Source: Chloroflexota bacterium (GTDB lineage Bacteria; Chloroflexota; Limnocylindria; Limnocylindrales; CSP1-4). Taken from it: a stretch of 64,000 nt of DNA. Location: positions 24,593 to 88,592 of the forward strand of contig JAHBUZ010000008.1 of assembly GCA_019637815.1 (NCBI GenBank), in the 5' to 3' direction. This document shows, piece by piece, positions 58,812 to 64,000 of this stretch (its first letter is position 1; the number at the start of each line of letters is the position of its first letter). The notes beneath the pieces were generated by a model, which saw only the letters and a program-made list of their open reading frames with translations, was not told the origin of the DNA and ran no database searches. The position numbers and the translations under genes were made by a program.

Positions 58812-60161
58812 TCAGCGGGTGGCGGCCACCTCCGGCAGATGCCGGATCCGCCAGCGCAGCGCCAGCACGAGGATGACGACCCGCACGGCCATGCCCGCCG
58901 CGAACGCCAGGGGCACCGCCACCAGCCCCAGCTCGGCCTCGAAGGCGAGCACCGTGACCACGATGACGACGAGCCCGCTCACCGACGCGAGTACCGGCAG
59001 CAGCGTCTGGCGGGTGGCGTAGACCGAGCGCGCGAGCACGTGGACCAGGCTCTCAAGGGGCACGGAGATGGCGAACACCACGAGCAGACCGGCCGTCGTC
59101 GCGATGTCCTCCTCGTCGAAGGCACCGCCGCCCAGCAGGATCCGGATGGCCAGCTCCGCGACGAGCGCCAGCGCCAGGCCGGCCGCCGCGCTCAGCAGGC
59201 CGATGATGAGCACATCGTCCCGGACGACCCGCGCGAACCGTGACCGGTCACCGCTCGCGGCGATGCGTGACAGGACGGGGAACGCGGCCACCGAGAACGC
59301 GATGCCGATGAGGCTCACGGGCACGCTCTGGAAGTTGCGCGCGAAGCTGACGGCGCTCACGGAGCCCTCCGCCATGCCCGAGGCGACCCGCGTGAAGAAC
59401 AGGAACGTGACCGCCTCGATGGGCTGCGCGATGGCCCGCGGCACGGACAGCCGGAGGTATTCCCGGAACTCGACCGTGCGGACCGCCAGCGAGATGCCCA
59501 GGCGGGGCGTGATCCGCCGGCTCGCTACCACCCGCACGCCGAGATGCAGGAACGCGCCCACGAGCGTCCCGATGGCCACGCCCTCGATGCCCAGGCTGGG
59601 ACCCAGCAGGAGCGCCCCCAGCACGATGCCCAGGTTGTAGAGCAGGGGAGCGACGCCGTAGGCGAGGAATCGCTGACGCGCCACGAGCAGCTCGCCGACC
59701 GCGAACGAGATCGCGAACACCAGCGCGGACAGGCACATCTGCCGGAACAGCGACGTGTACAGCTCGCGCTGCTGGGCGTCGAAGCCGGGTGCCACCAGCT
59801 CCACGGTGACCGGCGCGATGATGGCCAGGACCACCACGCCGACGCCCATCACCACGGACGCCGTCGTGAGCACGGTCCGCGCGAACTCGGCACCGGCCGT
59901 CGCATCGTCCTGCTCCGTGCGCAGGAACACGGGCACGAACGCCGCCGTCAGACCCGCCAGCACGAGCACGTCGAGCACCAGCTCGGGGAGCACCAGGGCG
60001 GCGTTGTAGACGTCGAGGTCGCTGCTCGCCCCGAAGGTACGCGCGAACACCCGGTCCCGGGCGAGGCCCATGAGATAGCTGCCGAACGTGAGCACCGACA
60101 GCAGCAGGGCGCCCGGCGGCAGCCGATCGAGCAGACGGGCGATGGGCGGAGGCAGTGTCAT
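58812..60161 (-). CDS. murJ: Lipid II flippase MurJ (MviN)
   Basis: This 449-residue protein of about fourteen helices is in the MOP exporter superfamily and flips the peptidoglycan precursor lipid II. Visible features are LMGLARDRVFARTFGASSDL near residue 30, which matches the conserved TM1 region. FVPVFLR follows near 80, and the substrate-path Arg residues lie in RLSVPRAIAQPIEAVTFLFF. VSAVSFARNFQSVPVSLIGI-type sequence near 275 is typical, as is FAVAAFP-like SVAAFPVLSR. It is shorter than the 510-residue E. coli type. No ribosome binding site is clear. A terminator-like repeat array lies downstream. Confidence 0.88.
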   Translation of the reverse strand: MTLPPPIARLLDRLPPGALLLSVLTFGSYLMGLARDRVFARTFGASSDLDVYNAALVLPELVLDVLVLAGLTAAFVPVFLRTEQDDATAGAEFARTVLTTASVVMGVGVVVLAIIAPVTVELVAPGFDAQQRELYTSLFRQMCLSALVFAISFAVGELLVARQRFLAYGVAPLLYNLGIVLGALLLGPSLGIEGVAIGTLVGAFLHLGVRVVASRRITPRLGISLAVRTVEFREYLRLSVPRAIAQPIEAVTFLFFTRVASGMAEGSVSAVSFARNFQSVPVSLIGIAFSVAAFPVLSRIAASGDRSRFARVVRDDVLIIGLLSAAAGLALALVAELAIRILLGGGAFDEEDIATTAGLLVVFAISVPLESLVHVLARSVYATRQTLLPVLASVSGLVVIVVTVLAFEAELGLVAVPLAFAAGMAVRVVILVLALRWRIRHLPEVAATR

Positions 60162-60382
60162 GGGCGTGTGGGCGACCTCATCCGACGCGGTTGGACAGCA
60201 TCATCCGATCGGAGGACGCGCGAGCGCTCGACCTGTCACACGACCCCCGGTCGCTCGACGACGACGGCCGGGGCGCGACCCCCGGACCGATGGCGCCCGA
60301 CCCCCGGACCATCCGCCCATCGACCACACCAGTCCGCACCCTGACACTCCCGATCCATCCGAACCACACACCCGGAGCCACG

Positions 60383-60976
60383 ATGTACCGAGCCACCGCT
60401 TCCGGAACCGATGGGATGCAGGACACGCTCCGCTCCCTGGGGGCAGCGCTGGACGCACGCCTCGCCCGCGATGTCACGATCCGCCAGACCGCCGACGGCT
60501 TCCATGTCCGGGCGCAGGTCGCGGCCGACCTGGTCGACCGGATCGAGGGTCGCTGGACCACGATGGAGCAGGTCCTGGGCCGATCGGACATGCTGCGCAT
60601 GGGTCAGGGCGCACGGATCCTCGATGGCGCGCGTGACCGGCGTGGCATCGCACCGACCCCCGGCGCACATGAGTGGTCGCTGGACATCGTCGGTCGGCTC
60701 GTGGACCGCCACCGACTCACGGACGTGACCCTCGTGGAGCACCGGGGCCATGGTGGCTGGCTGCTGTGGCACCACGACCCGGTCCGCGACCGCCCGACCG
60801 TGCGCATCCTGGGGGATGCGGAGCTGCGGGCCGAGGATCTCGCGGGTCGGACCGCTGCGGTCGGCGTGGGACGCTCGGGCCAGGCACGGCATGGTGGACG
60901 GCGCCGCATGCCGGTCGTCGCCCGGGCGGGACGGGGCGTGCTGGCCATCCCCAGGGAGATCCCGGCGGAGGCATGA
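60383..60976 (+). CDS. Hypothetical protein
   Basis: This gene encodes 197 residues. ATG 60383 has a GGAG eight nt upstream. There is no signal peptide or membrane helix. Residues 1-90 look like a small alpha/beta module (LDARLARDVTIRQTADGFHV, DRIEGRWTTMEQVLGRSDML). Residues 100-150 are beta-rich with WLLWHHDPVRDRPTVRI, and the end is basic (GQARHGGRRRMPVVARAG). A terminator hairpin follows 5 nt after the stop. I do not recognise the family. Codon use is like that of its neighbours, which supports a real gene. Confidence 0.65.
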   Translation: MYRATASGTDGMQDTLRSLGAALDARLARDVTIRQTADGFHVRAQVAADLVDRIEGRWTTMEQVLGRSDMLRMGQGARILDGARDRRGIAPTPGAHEWSLDIVGRLVDRHRLTDVTLVEHRGHGGWLLWHHDPVRDRPTVRILGDAELRAEDLAGRTAAVGVGRSGQARHGGRRRMPVVARAGRGVLAIPREIPAEA

Positions 60977-60980
60977 CGAA

Positions 60981-61002
60981 GCCCCGGCGATGATGCCGGG
61001 GC
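60981..61002 (+). terminator. Terminator after the 60.4-kb gene
   Basis: A perfect 8-bp stem, GCCCCGGC/GCCGGGGC, with loop GATGAT starts 5 nt after the stop codon. Confidence 0.65.
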
Positions 61003-61092
61003 GTGCTCGTCAAGTGTGATCGCGGTCCTGCGTCGGTCGTGACGCACCGGCGACCTGCGACTGGCGTGGCCGACCGCATCGGTCGCTGGGCG

Positions 61093-61374
61093 TCAGACCA
61101 TGCCCGACCCGCGGCGACTGCCGCTGGTGAACATCCCCACCACGACCACGGTGATCACGGCGCCGATGACGGCGACCACGATGGACGCGAGGTCGAAGGG
61201 CGAATCGACGGGGTTGAAGCCCAGGACCACGCTGGCGAGGAAGCCGCCCACGGCGGCGCCGACGATGCCCAGCACGATGTGACCGATGATGCCGAGGCCC
61301 TCGTCACCTCGGACCAGGAAGCCGGCCAGGTAGCCGGCGATCGCCCCCAGGACGATCCAGGCGATGATGCTCAC
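61093..61374 (-). CDS. GlsB/YeaQ/YmgE-family small membrane protein
   Basis: This 93-residue protein has three hydrophobic segments: IIAWIVLGAIAGYLAGFLV, IIGHIVLGIVGAAVGGFLAS and IVVAVIGAVITVVVVGMFT. The Gly-spaced helices and the GDEGLGIIGHIVLGIVGA core are diagnostic of the transglycosylase-associated (GlsB) family, linked to envelope stress. GTG 61374 follows GGGAGGT seven nt upstream. It converges on the 60.4-kb gene. Confidence 0.88.
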   Translation of the reverse strand: MSIIAWIVLGAIAGYLAGFLVRGDEGLGIIGHIVLGIVGAAVGGFLASVVLGFNPVDSPFDLASIVVAVIGAVITVVVVGMFTSGSRRGSGMV

Positions 61375-61653
61375 GCGGTGACCTCCCATTCGGTGGGCGG
61401 ATCTCCCGACCACACGGAAGAGCGTCGCGTCCACGGCGGAACAGGCGCATCGAGCCGGGCCGCGTGGGCATCGCAGGCGCCTGACGATCCGGCCGGGTGT
61501 GCACGGGACGCCGTGTGCTGGTCGTGCTCCCGGAGCGTGGACATCGGCAGCCCTCGGATCCCGTCGCCGAGCAGCAGGCGCTGCGCGAACGCCACCACGG
61601 CGCCGTCCGGAACCGTCATACTTCTGGAGATATGGTGAGATTCGGGTAGGTTC

Positions 61654-62382
61654 GTGACGCAGACACCGGCGGGCGACTGGCTGGCGCTCGGAGACGCATC
61701 TCGATTGCTCGGCGTGGCACCCCAGACGCTCCGGCGATGGAGCGATGCCGGCCAGGTGGACGTGTTCACGACCCCCGGCGGGCATCGTCGCTACCGCCGC
61801 TCGAGCCTCGAACGCATGGTCGCCGAGCGGCATGCAGCCAGACCGTCGCTGCTGCGGTCGGGGATGACCAGCGGTCGTCTCGTGCGGGCCTATCGCGCGG
61901 ATGCCTCGGCGCACGCGGGAGCGCTGCCGTGGGTGCTGGACCTCGATGCCGCGGATCGGGACGCCTTCCGGGCGCAGGGCCGCCAGCTCGTCACGGACCT
62001 GCTGGCGTACCTGGACGCACCGGATCCCGAGATCGGCGAGCGTCACCTCACGAGCATGACGGCGCTGGCCGCGGGGTACGGCCGCATGGTCTCCGGCCTC
62101 GGTCTGTCGATGAGTGGCGCCGTCGAGGGGTTCCTGGAGTTCCGACGGCCGTTCTTGGGACAGCTCTCCAACGTCGCGGTCCAGCGTGGCTTCGACACCG
62201 CCGCGACCACGGAGCTCATGGGTGCCGCGGAACGCGTGATGGACCGGCTGCTCGTGGCGGTGATGAGCGCGGCGAGCATCCAGCAGGTAGGCCAGGCCCG
62301 TCGGTCACGGCGTGCGCGGCCCATCCGCGCCGTGGTGTCGGCCGAGCAGGTGGTCGATCCGGGGTCGGTGGTGACGCCGTGA
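61654..62382 (+). CDS. MerR-like helix-turn-helix regulator with RsbRD-type helical domain
   Basis: This 242-residue protein has an N-terminal MerR/excisionase-type winged helix (LALGDASRLLGVAPQTLRRW and TTPGGHRRYRRSSLERM). Residues 95-205 form an all-helical domain like the N-terminal domain of RsbRD stress proteins (LLAYLDAPDPEIGERHLTSM, GAVEGFLEFRRPFLGQLSNV). No B12-binding or effector Cys motif is visible. GTG 61654 is the start; a TATGGT box lies at 61631-61636. The stop overlaps the hemA GTG, so it may regulate the haem operon it heads. Confidence 0.78.
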   Translation: MTQTPAGDWLALGDASRLLGVAPQTLRRWSDAGQVDVFTTPGGHRRYRRSSLERMVAERHAARPSLLRSGMTSGRLVRAYRADASAHAGALPWVLDLDAADRDAFRAQGRQLVTDLLAYLDAPDPEIGERHLTSMTALAAGYGRMVSGLGLSMSGAVEGFLEFRRPFLGQLSNVAVQRGFDTAATTELMGAAERVMDRLLVAVMSAASIQQVGQARRSRRARPIRAVVSAEQVVDPGSVVTP

Positions 62383-63386
62383 GCCTGGACATCGGGGTGA
62401 TCGTGCTCGCGGCACCCGCCACCACCGCCGCGGAGCGTGCCGCGGCGGCTGACCGGCTCGGTGCGCCACCGACGGGCAGCGTCCTCCTGCGGACGTGTCA
62501 TCGGGTGGAGCTGCTCGGCACGCGGGCGACCATCGCGGCCCACACGGGTCTGCTCCGGGAGGGCCAGCGGCTCCTTGGCGAGGACGCCGTGCGACATCTC
62601 CTCCGGCTCGCGGTCGGTCTGGAGTCCGCGGTGGTGGGTGAGGACCAGGTGCTCCACCAGCTGCGCACGGCGGTCCGCGCGGCGCGATCGCAGGGTCCGC
62701 TGCCACCGGCGCTCGGGCACCTGCTCGACCAGGCGCTGCGTCAGGGCCGGTCGGCACGCAGCTGGCTGCCGGCCCGTCGACGGAGCCTCGCGGACGTGGC
62801 GTTCGACCAGCTGGATGGGATCGACTGGAGCGGTGCCGGCGTAACGGTGGTGGGGCGGGGGCCCATGGGTCGACTGCTCGCGGCGGCAGCGACGACACGT
62901 GGCGCCCGTCCCGTCATGACCGGCCGGGACGGTGAGCCATCCGCAGGTGATGCGGTCGTGGCGGTCGCGCTGTCGGGTCGCTGGGTGATGCGCCCGGAGG
63001 TGGCGGAGCGTCTCGTCCGTGGGGACACGCGCGTGGTCGACCTGTCCTCGCCCTCGGCGGTCGAGCCCTCGCTCGCGTCCCGATTGGGCGCGCGGCTGCA
63101 CGTCATCGATGACCTGACGGCGGACCGATCGAGCCCCGGGCTCGAGGACGAGCGGCTGCGTGTCCGCCTGGAGCGCGAGGTCGGCACCGGGCTGGAGGCG
63201 TATCGGGCGTGGGTGGCGGCTGCGACCGAGCGGGATGCGACGCGACTCGCCCGACTCGCCGCGGACCAGGTCCGGGACCATGAGCTCGAGGCGCTCTGGC
63301 GGCGCCTGCCGGACCTCTCGAACGACCAGCGGCTGGAGATCGAGCGGATGGCCGCGCGGCTCGCCCAGCGCGTGGTGGTCGGCTGA
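62379..63386 (+). CDS. hemA: Glutamyl-tRNA reductase (divergent, short)
   Basis: First committed enzyme of C5-pathway haem synthesis, reducing glutamyl-tRNA(Glu) to glutamate-1-semialdehyde. The 335-residue product is shorter than the usual 400-430. The catalytic Cys40 is kept, but the signature reads LLRTCHRVELLG, with His in place of the usual Asn of TCNR. The next motif is VVGEDQVLHQL, where the second Gly of GExQIxGQ is His. The NADPH domain has VTVVGRGPMGRLLAAA, and a C-terminal dimerisation helix is present. GTG 62379 overlaps the regulator stop. Assignment is secured by the hemC neighbour. Confidence 0.85.
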   Translation: MSLDIGVIVLAAPATTAAERAAAADRLGAPPTGSVLLRTCHRVELLGTRATIAAHTGLLREGQRLLGEDAVRHLLRLAVGLESAVVGEDQVLHQLRTAVRAARSQGPLPPALGHLLDQALRQGRSARSWLPARRRSLADVAFDQLDGIDWSGAGVTVVGRGPMGRLLAAAATTRGARPVMTGRDGEPSAGDAVVAVALSGRWVMRPEVAERLVRGDTRVVDLSSPSAVEPSLASRLGARLHVIDDLTADRSSPGLEDERLRVRLEREVGTGLEAYRAWVAAATERDATRLARLAADQVRDHELEALWRRLPDLSNDQRLEIERMAARLAQRVVVG

Positions 63387-63447
63387 TGGCGTGCGTCGTC
63401 GCCCAGCGCGTGGTGGTCGGCTGATGGCGTGCGTCGTCGCCCAGCAC
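63363..63447 (+). repeat. 38-bp tandem duplication of the hemA 3' end
   Basis: A 38-bp unit starting GCCCAGCGCGTGGTGGTCGG occurs at 63363 and 63401, with a partial third copy (GCCCAGC) at 63439. The unit holds the last hemA codons, the stop and the overlapping ATG, so copying it created new minicistrons. Confidence 0.85.
63386..63424 (+). CDS. 12-residue minicistron 1 between hemA and hemC
   Basis: ATG 63386 overlaps the hemA TGA, encodes MACVVAQRVVVG and stops at TGA 63422-63424, overlapping the next ATG. It is a by-product of the 38-bp duplication. It may keep ribosomes in place for coupling. A peptide function is unlikely. Confidence 0.35.
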   Translation: MACVVAQRVVVG

Positions 63448-63477
63448 GTCGTCGCCCGGCGCCCGGTGGTCCGCTGA
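63424..63477 (+). CDS. 17-residue minicistron 2 between hemA and hemC
   Basis: ATG 63424 encodes MACVVAQHVVARRPVVR and stops at TGA 63475-63477, overlapping the hemC ATG at 63477. Together with minicistron 1 it forms an unbroken stop-start chain from hemA to hemC. Confidence 0.35.
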   Translation: MACVVAQHVVARRPVVR

Positions 63478-64000
63478 TGGCCGAGCTCATCCCCGTCCAG
63501 GGCGACATCGGTGCGTCGGCGCGTGCGGAGTTGCTGCGCATCGCGACCCGGGGGAGTGCCCTCGCCCTCGTCCAGGCGACGAGCGTCCGGGACGCGCTCG
63601 TGTCCGCGGGAGAGGCCGCCGAGCTGGTCATCGTGGAGACGGCCGGCGACCGCCGACTGCCGGACACCCCGTGGGGCGAGGGCGCGTTCGTGACCGCCAT
63701 CGAGCAGGCGCTCCGCGACGGTCGTGCGGACATCGCGGTCCACTCCGCCAAGGATGTGCCGCTCGACGGTCATGCGGACCTCGTCATCGCCGCGTTCCTG
63801 GAGCGTGCCGATCCGCGGGACGCGCTCGTGGTGCGGGCGGGGACCACGGGCGTGACGCGGCTCGAGGAGCTGCCCCACGGTGCCGTGGTGGGCACGGACA
63901 GCCCGCGACGCGCGGCGTTCTGTCGGGACGTGCGACCGGACCTCGTGGTGCGGCCCATCCACGGCAACGTGGACACGCGACTCCGGCGGCTGGACGCGGG
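63477..64000 (+). CDS. hemC: Hydroxymethylbilane synthase (partial, 3' end missing)
   Basis: Porphobilinogen deaminase polymerises four PBG units to hydroxymethylbilane. The first 174 codons are present before the window ends. Motifs are LLRIATRGSALALVQATSVR near the start, DIAVHSAKDVPL near residue 85, GTDSPRRAAFCRD near 140 (usual form GTSSxRR) and RPIHGNVDTRLRRLDAG at the edge, with the substrate-binding Arg residues. The dipyrromethane-cofactor Cys would lie beyond the window. About 20 extra residues precede the conserved start. The ATG overlaps minicistron 2. Confidence 0.92.
   Translation, partial: MAELIPVQGDIGASARAELLRIATRGSALALVQATSVRDALVSAGEAAELVIVETAGDRRLPDTPWGEGAFVTAIEQALRDGRADIAVHSAKDVPLDGHADLVIAAFLERADPRDALVVRAGTTGVTRLEELPHGAVVGTDSPRRAAFCRDVRPDLVVRPIHGNVDTRLRRLDA

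Noticed and set aside
1..64000. tRNA or rRNA genes
   Set aside because: I looked for TPsiC-like GGTTCGAATCC segments and rRNA signatures in the intergenic gaps and found none. A tRNAscan-SE and Infernal run would settle it.

Overview
The window is about 70% G+C DNA from one bacterial chromosome. It is packed with operons whose genes overlap by ATGA or GTGA, and I see no tRNA, rRNA, CRISPR, phage or intact insertion sequence. The gene content suggests a high-G+C, probably monoderm Chloroflexota-like bacterium. The hints are a single-chain class II GlyRS, PPDK, an MEP-pathway kinase, a MutL-like ASKHA protein with a barrel-sandwich partner, small secreted proteins and leaderless promoters. The phylum is an inference; a high-G+C actinobacterium is the main alternative.

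Region 1 (1-14 kb) is housekeeping: nnrD-alr, a small unknown protein and a MutL-like pair. The t6A operon tsaE-tsaB-rimI-tsaD follows and runs through rsmA, a 51-codon linker ORF and ispE into ridA. glmU and a CNNM/CorC protein have their own promoter. Region 2 (14-30 kb) holds a polyprenyl synthase, recO, two paralogous secreted proteins and glyQS. It also holds a 1361-residue protein with an eCIS/DUF4157-type N-terminal motif, annexin-like repeats and a C-terminal HEXXH domain. A ferredoxin-NADP reductase, ppdK and an ECF sigma/membrane-protein pair close the region.

Region 3 (30-44 kb) is envelope and stress functions: a frameshifted methyltransferase, a cupredoxin and DUF2330 pair, an AI-2E permease divergent from marR-RND, a diacylglycerol-kinase-type enzyme, a LytR-CpsA-Psr lipoprotein, DoxX, a CAP-domain protein and a DinB-alpha/beta-hydrolase fusion. 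Region 4 (43-57 kb) has an HtrA protease next to an OmpR-type two-component system. Paired CTGAGA boxes with an 11-bp period lie before htrA, before the response-regulator gene and between two divergent DUF5666 proteins, which suggests a small regulon. It also has csp and a beta-glucoside uptake operon (binding protein, two permeases, GH1) divergent from a LacI repressor over a TGTAAGCGCTTGCA operator. Region 5 (57-64 kb) holds a C39-like membrane peptidase, MurJ, an unknown protein, a GlsB-type protein, and a MerR-like regulator coupled to hemA and hemC; hemC runs off the end.

Two features recur. First, many genes have no Shine-Dalgarno sequence but carry a TANNNT or CATGAT -10 box exactly 6-7 nt before the start codon, so they look leaderless. 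Second, many gaps hold locus-specific tandem repeats, and in two operons the repeat is itself a chain of stop-start-coupled minicistrons.
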